Source: CAZTTH01 sp964615975 (GTDB taxonomy: Bacteria; Verrucomicrobiota; Lentisphaeria; JABSQK01; JAJFLO01). From it: a DNA stretch of 17,813 nucleotides. Every line of letters begins with the position of its first letter. The first letter of the stretch is position 1. The notes beneath the pieces were generated by a model that was given only the letters and a program-made list of their open reading frames with translations, was not told the DNA's origin and did not search any database. Of the stretch, positions 7,506 through 15,904 are shown piece after piece. The stretch lies in contig CAZTTH010000061.1 of the NCBI GenBank assembly GCA_964615975.1, forward strand, positions 1 to 17,813, in the 5' to 3' direction. The translations under genes were made by a program, and so were the position numbers.

Positions 7506-10500
7506 ATGGCAGCAAAACGAAATAAAATGGGTTGGTTATTAAAAACAGGATTTACCGTCGTGTTGCTCTCGATATTATGCCTGACCATCATGTGGTTCTA
7601 CGTATCGATTTGGGGTTTGCCGGGATCAATCAAATCCTCTATCTATCACACGCTGCGTGAACAGGGGATGGTCATCGAAGCCGATGCCATCAAATGCCAA
7701 TTGCCGGAAGGCTTGTTATTCACCAATGTGGTGATCCGGGATCGGCGCAATGAAGACTGGGTACTGATGCGCGCGGATGCGCTTGCTGTGAGGGTTGATT
7801 ATCGCGACCTTAAGCGGGGACTTTTTACCATACAATCCGCAAAATTAGAAAACGGTACGATTTCTTTGCCCTTGATTTTGGCAGCCAAGAATGAGGAGCA
7901 ATTTCTCACCATTCACGCTATTGATATGAAAATAGCCATTGATGCAGGTAAGATCAGGATAATCAAAGGAACCGGGAATTGCGCGGGAATCGATCTTCAT
8001 TATTCTGGCATCATCGAAATGCCGGAGCAAAATCAGCGCCGCCCCATCACGGATTTAACCGTCGTCCCGTTGTTGGAGCATCTGACCCCGCAGCTGGTCA
8101 CGTCCATTTATCAGTGGCGTGATTTCTTTGACGCCCAACCGCCAGACAATCATAACGCCATTGTTTTGAAGCTGACCCTATCCCGGAATCCAGCGCTGAG
8201 CGCAGTGGTTTTCAACCTTAATTTGACTTCGGCATTATATCGTGGGCTGATGATTGAAGATATTGGGTTGAGGGGAGAATGGAACCATTCGTCTCTGATC
8301 ATCGATGAATTGCGAATCAATATGGATGCGCGAGAACATTTGGAGGGAAACGGGCATATTGATTTAACCACAGACGAAATCAGTGGTCAAATCAATTATT
8401 ATGGTTATCCCCAGAAATTAATAAAAGCGTTTGCCGCGGATATGAATGTCCCCAGCTTACAGCCTTGGCTGAGCGCGGGCAATGCCCCGGTGAAAGCCTC
8501 CCTGTACGTTCATCCCTCACCACTCAAACGGGTGCGTGAATGGGACACTGAAATCCAGGTATCAGCGCAGGATGTGACGGTCGGCAAAGCGCGCGTCGCC
8601 TGGATGAACGCCGCGTTAGTCTACCAAGATGACACTGTGGCAATCAGTCGTTGCCAGGCACGGATAGAACCGGATATCGACATCGAGCTGTCAGGAAGTT
8701 ATTTGCTGCCGGAGGAACGCCTGATGATCGATGCCCGAGTGGATGGGAATCCCCTTTTTATTACCCAATTTACCGAAGATCCACATTTTCATAAAGTCTA
8801 TGAAAAGATTTGGGAGGGTTTTGTCTGGCAATCCAGTGATCGGCCTCATTTTGATATCTCCCTCCACAATGGAGGAAAGGATCCCGGCGCGGGATTGATT
8901 ATTCAGGGAAAATCAAACATGAAGAATTTCAGTTACAACGGAGTCGCGGTGGAAACGATGGCAGCCAACATCCTTGTCGATTTCCCCGGTGATTTGGTGC
9001 TGGTCGATCATTTAAACATCATCAGTAAAAATGCCGGCGCGTTTGCCAATCTGGTGTGGCACGGGGATACCAGGGTGTTGAACTTTGATCTGGTCAGTGA
9101 TTTGGACCTCTCCGGGTTATTGGCTTTTTGCAATCCCGCGTGGCATAATTTTCTTCCGGGGCTGGGATTGGCTTTTCCCAGTCATCCGCATTTGACAGGA
9201 TCCGGCCATGTTGATTTCGGAACTCAAATTGGATACGCGGCCAATATAAAAATCCGCGGCACTACGTTTCGCTATTATGACGCACGGCTGGACCTCTACC
9301 AGGCAGCGCTGACTCTGACACCGGATAATACCGCGATCTTGCTCCAATCCGAAAAACTGCAGTTTAAGGACTGGCAAATGCGCCAACTCGATGCCCAGCT
9401 CGATATTGTCTCTCAACAAACCGATTTTTCCGGGACTGTCGATCTGGCAACCGGCAAGGAAATGGTGTTTTATCATAGCAAGTTCTCGGGGAAACATGCG
9501 GGCGGGGTCACCGTGGTCACGAGTCAAACACCTGAAATGAAATGGGGCTATTGGCAGTTTCGCGACTTGAAGCTGAACAGCACTTATCACCAGGGGACCT
9601 TGCAAGCGGAAATATTCTGTCCCTCTGGTCGGGATCTGGAAACCACAGTTCACGGTCTTGACGGCACATTCTCCGTGGTCGACGAGCGTGTCCACGCTCA
9701 AATCAAAATGGATCATCTCATCCTGAATGATGATCTGCGAATCAGTGGATTAATGGCCGCCGGGACGATCAACAATCATCATCACCAATGGAATGGTGTC
9801 ATCGAGGAGATCTGTTATGCCCCCAATCAAACCTTCAGCCCGCAGGTAGTGTGGGAAGCCAGCGGCAAGGAGGGACAGATTGATTTTCTCATCGAATCCC
9901 AGTTTCTCCAGAGTACCCGTGGGAATACCACCGAAGCTTATAACCTCCTGACCGCGGGAAATTATATCAATAAGATCATTTCTGGAGAATTCCGCACCAG
10001 CCTCTTGCATGTGATCCCGACAATCCAACTCAACGAGCTAAGCGGAACCTTTTCCGGGGATGGGACCGGCTTGACCTTCACCTCCCATGCCGATCAGGCG
10101 ATCATCCCCATCGGAGAATTAATCAACCCATCGATGAACGGCAGATGGGCGCGACAAAAACTGGCAATGAATCTCGAAGCAGTTGCTGGAGAGATCTGGG
10201 ACTATCCCTGCACGGATATCACCGCCACGATATCCTATGATGAGTCACAGTTGTCGGTGAATCGAATCAACGCCAATCTTTATGGCGGTGTCATCAACGC
10301 TGATTATCATGATAATTCAATCCAACACGTCGGTAAATTATGGTTGAATGCTCTGGAGGTTGACATCGCCCGGTTGACCGCACGCTCAGCCGCCAGCACC
10401 AACAAACCCGCGGAAATGACGGGAAAACTATCGGGCAAAGTAGACCTCAAGCTCTCCCATGCCGCGGACAACAGCCTGCTCCTGAATGGCGCCGGCAAGG

Positions 10501-10949
10501 TTGCCATCGAAGAGGGAAATTTCTGGCAGATACCGATTTTGGGGGATTTTCTTGCATTCCTTGGCGGCACCCGATTCATCGGGAAAATCATTCCCCAGTC
10601 CGATTTGGGCGTGATTTCTAAACTCAATGCGGATCTGGAATTTATTGATGATCGGGTCAATGTTCCCTATTTGAAGACCAACGGTACACTGGTAACCATC
10701 GCCGCGAATGGCAATTATTGGTGGGATACGCGGCAGTTGGATTTCCGGGTGACCGCGGAACCGTTAAATTCATTCTTCAGCAAGTTTGTACCGGAAGCGA
10801 TCGATCCCTTTGATATATTATTGGAACGGCGGCTCAAAGGCACCATTGACGTCCCGGAATGGGAGGAAATCAGCGCCATTCGCGATTTTTTCAGGCCGCA
10901 AAAAAAGCCCAAGACCAAGGCTTCGGGTTCGCCATCCAAAGATTTATAA
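7506..10949 (+). CDS. AsmA/YhdP-like large envelope protein
   Basis: The protein has 1147 residues. One N-terminal membrane anchor (about residues 12-32, TGFTVVLLSILCLTIMWFYV) precedes a very long periplasmic part rich in alternating beta-strand text (ISLPLILA, GHIDLTTDEISGQINYYG, GVINADYHDNSIQHVGKL), as in bridge-like AsmA/TamB/YhdP proteins. The C-terminal 190 residues carry the AsmA-type signature: LSGKVDLKLSH, GKVAIEEGNFWQIPILGDF, a region of accumulated 'no-phosphate' beta strands, DRVNVPYLKTNGTLVTIAANG, and GTIDVPEW near the end. Such proteins bridge inner and outer membranes and are linked to phospholipid transport, so the cell should have two membranes. A GAAGGA ribosome binding site lies about 12 bases before the ATG, slightly far. 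It follows the structured gap at 6975-7505 and precedes the SecA paralogue. Confidence 0.75.
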   Translation: MAAKRNKMGWLLKTGFTVVLLSILCLTIMWFYVSIWGLPGSIKSSIYHTLREQGMVIEADAIKCQLPEGLLFTNVVIRDRRNEDWVLMRADALAVRVDYRDLKRGLFTIQSAKLENGTISLPLILAAKNEEQFLTIHAIDMKIAIDAGKIRIIKGTGNCAGIDLHYSGIIEMPEQNQRRPITDLTVVPLLEHLTPQLVTSIYQWRDFFDAQPPDNHNAIVLKLTLSRNPALSAVVFNLNLTSALYRGLMIEDIGLRGEWNHSSLIIDELRINMDAREHLEGNGHIDLTTDEISGQINYYGYPQKLIKAFAADMNVPSLQPWLSAGNAPVKASLYVHPSPLKRVREWDTEIQVSAQDVTVGKARVAWMNAALVYQDDTVAISRCQARIEPDIDIELSGSYLLPEERLMIDARVDGNPLFITQFTEDPHFHKVYEKIWEGFVWQSSDRPHFDISLHNGGKDPGAGLIIQGKSNMKNFSYNGVAVETMAANILVDFPGDLVLVDHLNIISKNAGAFANLVWHGDTRVLNFDLVSDLDLSGLLAFCNPAWHNFLPGLGLAFPSHPHLTGSGHVDFGTQIGYAANIKIRGTTFRYYDARLDLYQAALTLTPDNTAILLQSEKLQFKDWQMRQLDAQLDIVSQQTDFSGTVDLATGKEMVFYHSKFSGKHAGGVTVVTSQTPEMKWGYWQFRDLKLNSTYHQGTLQAEIFCPSGRDLETTVHGLDGTFSVVDERVHAQIKMDHLILNDDLRISGLMAAGTINNHHHQWNGVIEEICYAPNQTFSPQVVWEASGKEGQIDFLIESQFLQSTRGNTTEAYNLLTAGNYINKIISGEFRTSLLHVIPTIQLNELSGTFSGDGTGLTFTSHADQAIIPIGELINPSMNGRWARQKLAMNLEAVAGEIWDYPCTDITATISYDESQLSVNRINANLYGGVINADYHDNSIQHVGKLWLNALEVDIARLTARSAASTNKPAEMTGKLSGKVDLKLSHAADNSLLLNGAGKVAIEEGNFWQIPILGDFLAFLGGTRFIGKIIPQSDLGVISKLNADLEFIDDRVNVPYLKTNGTLVTIAANGNYWWDTRQLDFRVTAEPLNSFFSKFVPEAIDPFDILLERRLKGTIDVPEWEEISAIRDFFRPQKKPKTKASGSPSKDL

Positions 10950-10980
10950 TGAAGATGGAAATCAGTTCCATCTTCGTTAT
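10946..10980 (+). terminator. Strong hairpin overlapping the AsmA-like stop codon
   Basis: GAAGATGGAA (10951-10960) and TTCCATCTTC (10966-10975) form a perfect 10-bp stem with a 5-base loop. The flanks ATAAT and GTTAT extend it to 15 bp with one U-G pair. It overlaps the TAA at 10947-10949. No T-run follows, so it may be a weak terminator, a Rho-linked stop or an mRNA-end stabiliser that separates AsmA-like from SecA-like expression. Confidence 0.55.
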
Positions 10981-11051
10981 GGTATGTACGTTGGATTACA
11001 ATTGATTTCTCCTTGCATTTTAATCACTTAAACAACCATCACTCAGCTCAC

Positions 11052-13046
11052 ATGGCTTACATCCCCACGAATCATTATCGCCAGTTTTTCATTCCTGAAC
11101 CGCCGCCAATTTACAAGGGAATCGATTCCCGATTGGATGCGATGCATGGATATTGGCAGCGCCGTCATGCGCGGCTCGCCCATTTGCGTCAGGAAGCGGA
11201 AAAGATTGAACGCCTGAGCCCGGCAATGAGCGCGTTGACCGACGCTCAATTGCGGGATCGACTCAGGCAATTGCAACAGCATTTCCGGCGTTCCGATCGC
11301 AGCGCGGATCTGCCGGTCAACGAAGGGCTGGCGGCCATTCGCGAGGCCTCCGCGCGCACCCTGGGACTTTATCCTTTTCCAGTTCAAATCATGGGAGCGC
11401 TGGCATTGCATGCCGGATTGCTGGCGGAAATGGCAACCGGCGAGGGCAAAACCCTGGTCGCCGGCCTGGCGGCGGTGCTGGCAGCCTGGACCCGCAAACC
11501 TTGTCATGTCGTCACCGTCAATGATTATTTGGCCCAACGTGATGCCGGCTGGTTACAGCCGCTTTACTCGTATTGCCATGCGACCGTCGGCCATGTCATT
11601 GGAGTGATGGAAGCGCCGGATCGCGTGTCAGCGTATCAGCAGGATATTGTTTATACCACCAGCAAGGAGTTGCTGGCGGATTTCCTCCGCGACCGCCTGC
11701 ATGCCGGCCAGGTTCAGCAACCCGACCGGCAACATATCCGTCTGGTACTCGATCCCAATCGGGATCGCCGACGCGGCCTGGTCATGCGGGGTCTGCATAC
11801 CGCGATCATCGATGAAGCTGACAGCAATCTGATCGATGAAGCGGTCACTCCGCTGATCATCTCCATGCCCAATCAAAACAATCCGCTTAAATCCGCGACC
11901 ACGGTCACCCGAAGAATTGCCGGGATGATCAAAAATCCCCAGGATTATCGTGTTGACCGACTTTATAAGGAAATCGAATTCACCGACAGCGGTCGACGAA
12001 AAATAGAAGCGCTCTGCGAATCCTTGCCGGGATTATGGCGCGGGCCGGCGCGCCGGGAGGAACTCATTCGCATGGCGCTGACAGCGAACGAGTTCTTTCT
12101 CCGTGGCCAGCAATATGTCATTAATGAGGGTAAGATCATCATCGTTGATGAGTTTACCGGCCGGTTGATGCCGGGCCGCAGCTGGCGCCAGGGATTGCAT
12201 CAGGCGATCGAAGCCAAGGAAGAGTTGTCACTCACCGACCCAACCGAAACCCTGGCACGATTAAGTGTGCAGCGCTTTTTCCGCTTGTTTCCCCGGCTTT
12301 CCGGAATGTCCGGCACCGCGCTGGAAGCGGGAGCGGAATTCTGGCAGATTTACCGCTTGTCGACTCTGCCGATACCGGTCAATCGCCCGAATCGCAGGCG
12401 TGATCTTGCTGATGAGGTTTTCCCGAATCGTGAAACCAAGCTGACCGCCATGGTCGAACGCATTGCCGCCATCCATCGCCAGGGATTGCCCATCCTGGTG
12501 GGAACGCGCAGTATTACCGAAAATGAAGCGTTGGGCGAACGGTTACGAGCGTTAAATATTGAATTCTCTTTACTGAACGCCTTAAGACATGATGAAGAAG
12601 CGGAGATCATTTCCCAGGCGGGAAATGAAGGGAAGATAACCATTGCCACGAACATGGCGGGACGGGGAACGGATATCCGTTTGGGAGCCGGTATCGCTGA
12701 ACGCGGCGGCTTGCAGGTAATTTTGAGTGAACGTCATGAGTCGCATCGCATTGACCGTCAATTTTTTGGACGGGCGGGACGGCAGGGTGATCCCGGTTGC
12801 GCGCAAGCTTTTATTTCGGTTGAGGATGAACTTTTCAAGCGCTATTTGCCAAGCTCTGTATGTGCCAGTTTGAGTGCCAGCTTAAGGATGGCTCTACCAG
12901 GCGCCAGCTCAATGATGAAACTGGCGGTAATCAAAGCACAGAATAAAGCGCAGCGCCTGGCGTTCAAGCGCCGGCGTCAGGTATTGACCATGGATAATTG
13001 GATTGATGAAGCGTTGTCGTTTTCCGGCAAATCACATGGAGTTTAA
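11052..13046 (+). CDS. SecA paralogue (SecA2-like preprotein translocase ATPase), shortened
   Basis: I use the ATG at 11052 (664 residues). A TTG at 11013 would add 13 residues, and neither has a clear ribosome binding site. SecA motor motifs are complete: Walker A ATGEGKT (128-134), TVNDYLAQRD (155-164), TTSKELLADFLRD (202-214), DEADSNLIDEA (254-264, DEVDSILIDEA in housekeeping SecA), the crosslinking-domain end VDEFTGRLMPGRSW (365-378), LSGMSGTA (416-423), VGTRSI (483-488), ATNMAGRGTDI (532-542) and QFFGRAGRQGDPG (570-582). After ISVEDELFKRYL (588-599) only one long helix of the scaffold domain remains. The helical wing, the two-helix finger and the Cys/His zinc tail are absent, so it is about 240 residues shorter than E. 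coli SecA. It is therefore a paralogue, possibly specialised for particular substrates, rather than the housekeeping motor. It lies 102 bases after the AsmA-like gene, behind a hairpin. Confidence 0.85.
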   Translation: MAYIPTNHYRQFFIPEPPPIYKGIDSRLDAMHGYWQRRHARLAHLRQEAEKIERLSPAMSALTDAQLRDRLRQLQQHFRRSDRSADLPVNEGLAAIREASARTLGLYPFPVQIMGALALHAGLLAEMATGEGKTLVAGLAAVLAAWTRKPCHVVTVNDYLAQRDAGWLQPLYSYCHATVGHVIGVMEAPDRVSAYQQDIVYTTSKELLADFLRDRLHAGQVQQPDRQHIRLVLDPNRDRRRGLVMRGLHTAIIDEADSNLIDEAVTPLIISMPNQNNPLKSATTVTRRIAGMIKNPQDYRVDRLYKEIEFTDSGRRKIEALCESLPGLWRGPARREELIRMALTANEFFLRGQQYVINEGKIIIVDEFTGRLMPGRSWRQGLHQAIEAKEELSLTDPTETLARLSVQRFFRLFPRLSGMSGTALEAGAEFWQIYRLSTLPIPVNRPNRRRDLADEVFPNRETKLTAMVERIAAIHRQGLPILVGTRSITENEALGERLRALNIEFSLLNALRHDEEAEIISQAGNEGKITIATNMAGRGTDIRLGAGIAERGGLQVILSERHESHRIDRQFFGRAGRQGDPGCAQAFISVEDELFKRYLPSSVCASLSASLRMALPGASSMMKLAVIKAQNKAQRLAFKRRRQVLTMDNWIDEALSFSGKSHGV

Positions 13047-13173
13047 AAAGCGCATTGATTTATGCGGCACCAGATTGGAATTTATGGTGGGCAGACCTTG
13101 GTTAAACGCCCTTAAACCCGGAGCAATTTTTATCCGCTGAGACAGAGCTACAACACCGAATGAATGGATCATT

Positions 13174-14757
13174 ATGAATCGCCCGCGAGAACGAAAAATA
13201 TTGATTGTCGATGATGATCGGGATTTGGCGGCTTCCTTGAAAACACTGTTGGTTCTCAAAGAATACAAGGTGAATGTCGCCCACGATTTCGCGACAGCCA
13301 TTGAGAAAGCAAAAACCACCCCCTGCGATCTGGCGATTATTGACATCAGCCTGGGCGCCGCCAATGGGGTGGCACTGATCCCTGAGCTGACCAGGATTTA
13401 TCCGGAGATCATGTGCATTTTGATGACCGGGAACGCCCAAACCGAATCCGCCATCGAAGCCATGAAAGTGGGCGCTTATGACTTTCTTTGCAAGCCCTTC
13501 CACATCGAGGATTTGCTGGCAACCTTGGAACGGGGATTCGCGCGTCTGCAAATGCAGGAAGAGCATGCCAATGCGGTACAAAATTCAAAATGGTTAAAAA
13601 AACTGATCGATCAGTCGCATGATCTGATTTTTATCCTCGATTCAGAAAATGTAAAATTGGTGTATGTCAATGATCATGCAGCGCGTGAGCTGAAATACAC
13701 CCGCGAGCAACTCCTCGAATTAACCATGGCACAAATTGAAGTGAATGAGAACGTGGCCCTGCCGCTTCCGGATCGTCCGCTGATGACGGCACAGGATCGG
13801 GAACCAGCCACATATCAGGAGATGAAATACCGTCGGCAAGATGGCAGCATGGTTAATGTCGAAGCAAGTCTGGCCCGGTTCGAACAACCGGGACGCAGTT
13901 ATGTCATCATTGTCGCGCGGGATATCACGGAACGAATAGAGAATGAAAAAGAACGGGCAGCGTATCACGAAAATCTTGAAAAAATGGTCGTCGAAAAATC
14001 CCGTGAGTTGAACCGGTCATTGGAAAAATTAAAACTGACCAATCAGCGCCTGGTCGAAGCCAATCAACATAAAAATCAATTTCTTTCATCAATGAGTCAT
14101 GAATTGCGCACCCCCTTGAATGCCATCATCGGCTATTCTGATTTGCTGGGAGGAAAGTTTTATGGGGAACTCAATGATAAACAGGAAAATTTCGTTACTC
14201 AGATCGGTGAAAGCGGCAAGTTGCTATTAACCTTGATCAACAATCTTCTCGATTTATCCCGCATCGACGCCGGAAAATTGACCCTGGTATTGGAACCCAT
14301 CGAACTGAAAGGATTTATCGATGCCATAGTGGATTTGATCCACAATCAGATCGAAAAGAAAAAACTTCAGTTTCAGGTTCATATCCATCATAATTTGACC
14401 GCGGTCTTTGGCGATCGCGAAAAAATTCGTCAGGTAATTCTCAATCTTCTTTCCAATGCCATCAAATTCACTCCACCTGGAGGAACAATCATGCTCGATG
14501 TCCTGCGTTTCAATCCGAATCATATCAAGATCGAAGTCAAGGACAGCGGATTGGGGATTGATGAAGAAGAACAAAAACAGATATTTTCCGAATTTCATAA
14601 ACGTCGGCAACTGTGGAATAACGATATCGGCGGCCCCGGAATCGGGCTGGCATTAACCCAGCGATTGGTAGAAATGCATGGCGGTTCTATCGGGGTCAGA
14701 AGTAAAAAAGGGGTGGGCAGTACTTTTTGGTTTACCCTGCCACTCCGGCGAATATGA
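13174..14757 (+). CDS. Soluble receiver-PAS-histidine kinase hybrid
   Basis: The protein has 527 residues and no membrane segment. An N-terminal receiver domain (about 8-122) has the acidic pair D14/D15, phospho-acceptor D57 (IIDIS), T85 and K107 (CKPF). A PAS domain follows (about 140-255: DLIFILDSENVKLVYVND... YVIIVARDITER), then a coiled coil (about 256-300). HisKA holds H309 in SSMSHELRTPL. The ATPase domain has the N box NLLSNAIKF (424-432), G1 DSGLGID (457-463), G2 GPGIGLAL (487-494) and GSTFWFTLP (515-523). The receiver comes before the kinase, so it probably receives phosphate from another kinase and relays or gates autophosphorylation. No partner regulator is in the window. It starts 128 bases after the SecA-like gene and its ribosome binding site is poor. 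Confidence 0.92.
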   Translation: MNRPRERKILIVDDDRDLAASLKTLLVLKEYKVNVAHDFATAIEKAKTTPCDLAIIDISLGAANGVALIPELTRIYPEIMCILMTGNAQTESAIEAMKVGAYDFLCKPFHIEDLLATLERGFARLQMQEEHANAVQNSKWLKKLIDQSHDLIFILDSENVKLVYVNDHAARELKYTREQLLELTMAQIEVNENVALPLPDRPLMTAQDREPATYQEMKYRRQDGSMVNVEASLARFEQPGRSYVIIVARDITERIENEKERAAYHENLEKMVVEKSRELNRSLEKLKLTNQRLVEANQHKNQFLSSMSHELRTPLNAIIGYSDLLGGKFYGELNDKQENFVTQIGESGKLLLTLINNLLDLSRIDAGKLTLVLEPIELKGFIDAIVDLIHNQIEKKKLQFQVHIHHNLTAVFGDREKIRQVILNLLSNAIKFTPPGGTIMLDVLRFNPNHIKIEVKDSGLGIDEEEQKQIFSEFHKRRQLWNNDIGGPGIGLALTQRLVEMHGGSIGVRSKKGVGSTFWFTLPLRRI

Positions 14758-14853
14758 GCAAAGCTTGATTGGGGTAATGAAGTCGCGCTGTTAACCGGTA
14801 TGCTCATCTTTCCACATCCTGGGTGGGTCATCATAAATTTAAGGAGGGCAACG

Positions 14854-14916
14854 ATGTCACAGCGAAACTGGATGGCCGGCAAAGCCGCGGATGCGCATAT
14901 CATTTTCCCCTCATAG
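14854..14916 (+). CDS. 20-codon upstream ORF with strong ribosome binding site (leader peptide candidate)
   Basis: AAGGAGGG at 14841-14848 is five bases before an ATG at 14854, which opens a 20-codon frame (MSQRNWMAGK...) ending TAG at 14914-14916. It stops eight bases before the thioesterase ATG at 14925, which has no ribosome binding site of its own. The arrangement suggests translational coupling, where ribosomes finishing the short frame reinitiate downstream. The peptide itself is not recognised and may have no function. Confidence 0.45.
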   Translation: MSQRNWMAGKAADAHIIFPS

Positions 14917-14924
14917 CCTTAATC

Positions 14925-15365
14925 ATGTCGAACGCTTTTACACTGCAAAAACACATTGAATTCAGCGAAACCGATGCCGCGGGATTATTGCATTTCGCGA
15001 ATTTTTTTCGCTTTATGGAAATGACGGAACACAAGTTCCTGCGTGCACTGAACATTGAAGTGATGGCCCTGCCGGGTCAACAGCGGCGGGGATGGCCGAA
15101 GGTTCACGCGGAATGTGATTATCACCAACCGGTGTACTTTAACGATCTCCTTGACATTGAGTTGACCGTAGGCGCTTATTCGTCACGCAGTGTCACCTAT
15201 GAATTTCGCTTTATCAAGATTAATATGGAGCCCCCGACAAAGGTAGCCTCTGGCAAACTGATCGTAACCCATGCGCAATGGAGAGATGATGAGAACCAAC
15301 TTGAAACATTAACAATTCCCCCTGCGATCACTGCCAAAATTAGTTCTTTTTGTGTTTCTCAATAA
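14925..15365 (+). CDS. Acyl-CoA thioesterase, 4HBT (YbgC/FadM-like) hot-dog fold
   Basis: The protein has 146 residues, the usual length for single hot-dog thioesterases. The N-terminal motif EFSETDAAGLLHFANFFRFME matches the 4HBT 'T/EDTDAxGxVxHxNYxR' catalytic helix region, with the catalytic Asp in ETDAAG. The rest keeps the expected strands and the AECDYHQPVYFNDLLDIELTV core, in which a substrate-binding strand leads to 'D-L-x-V'. It hydrolyses an acyl-CoA-type thioester, but the substrate cannot be read from sequence. The frame extends upstream to 14823, but the family alignment begins at MSNAFTLQKHIEF (14925), so I take that ATG. It has no ribosome binding site and may depend on coupling to the short frame at 14854-14916. 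Confidence 0.88.
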   Translation: MSNAFTLQKHIEFSETDAAGLLHFANFFRFMEMTEHKFLRALNIEVMALPGQQRRGWPKVHAECDYHQPVYFNDLLDIELTVGAYSSRSVTYEFRFIKINMEPPTKVASGKLIVTHAQWRDDENQLETLTIPPAITAKISSFCVSQ

Positions 15366-15422
15366 ATAAAATATTTGCTGCCTTGTGCAAATTTCGCAAA
15401 CCAGGATTAAGGTATTACCCGC

Positions 15423-15483
15423 TTGACAACGTGTTTTATAACCAATTAGAAAAAATAAAAATCCATCCATTCAATACAAGGAG
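15423..15483 (+). promoter_or_regulatory. Putative promoter and ribosome binding site of the bufferin-like operon
   Basis: In the 125-base gap before the precursor gene, a consensus TTGACA stands at 15423-15428, but the hexamer 17 bases on (TTAGAA, 15446-15451) is a poor -10. The region then becomes A-rich. A clear AAGGAG ribosome binding site at 15478-15483 precedes the ATG at 15491. Related operons elsewhere are controlled by ECF sigma factors. I cannot identify such a site here. Confidence 0.3.
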
Positions 15484-15490
15484 TCCATAC

Positions 15491-15826
15491 ATGAAAAAAT
15501 CAACCAAATCAATGATCGCGGGCGCCGCGATGGCCGGTCTCTTTACCGGGGCTGTACATCACGCCCAGGCCATGCAGGGCAAGACCAGTCATAAGGATAC
15601 GACTTCCTACATGGGTAAAGTGGCGGGTGAGAGCACCATGGAGGATGGCGGAGGCAGTATGGAAGGTAATTCCTGTAAGGGCATGCATGATTGCAAAGGA
15701 AAGAATGAATGCAAGGGTCAGGGCGGTTGTGCCACCAGCGAAAACGCCTGCAAGGGGCATAATGAGTGCAAGGGCAAAGGGGGATGCAACACCAATACGC
15801 CGCATGCCGAAGAAGGGAAGTTCTAA
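15491..15826 (+). CDS. Exported Cys-rich bufferin-like (BufA2-type) RiPP precursor
   Basis: The protein has 111 residues. A signal peptide covers residues 1-27 (KK start, hydrophobic AGAAMAGLFTGAV, cleavage after AQA). The mature part starts polar and Gly/Met-rich. It then has seven cysteines at 62, 68, 74, 80, 87, 93 and 99, a C-x5-C ladder broken once by one extra residue. The unit is CKGxxx (CKGMHD, CKGKNE, CKGQGG, then CKGHNE, CKGKGG). Sec-type precursors with such Cys-Lys-Gly units next to DUF692 and DUF2063 genes belong to the BufA2-like bufferins. There the MNIO enzyme converts Cys to heterocycles (thiooxazole type) that bind copper. I infer the same role: a periplasmic metal-sequestering peptide. 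The start is secure (AAGGAG at 15478). Confidence 0.8.
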   Translation: MKKSTKSMIAGAAMAGLFTGAVHHAQAMQGKTSHKDTTSYMGKVAGESTMEDGGGSMEGNSCKGMHDCKGKNECKGQGGCATSENACKGHNECKGKGGCNTNTPHAEEGKF

Positions 15827-15850
15827 GCGAACTGAATCCTTATGCAGAAC

Positions 15851-15890
15851 CGGGGATCGGTACCACCTATCACCGATCCCCGCTATGTTT
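15851..15890 (+). terminator. Attenuator-like hairpin between precursor and MNIO genes
   Basis: CGGGGATCGGT (15851-15861) pairs perfectly with ACCGATCCCCG (15872-15882): an 11-bp, GC-rich stem with a 10-base loop. It is followed by CTATGTTTT with a four-T run at 15887-15890. It lies 24 bases after the precursor stop and 22 bases before the preferred MNIO start. Partial read-through would make the precursor more abundant than its enzyme. Confidence 0.75.
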
Positions 15891-15904
15891 TAAACCCTAT
15901 TGAC

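Noticed and set aside
9117..9716. 199-codon frame antisense to the AsmA-like gene
   Set aside because: It is a shadow frame. The plus-strand protein has clear family architecture through the whole stretch.
15437..15442. TATAAC as -10 of the precursor promoter
   Set aside because: It is only eight bases after the TTGACA, too close for a sigma-70 promoter.
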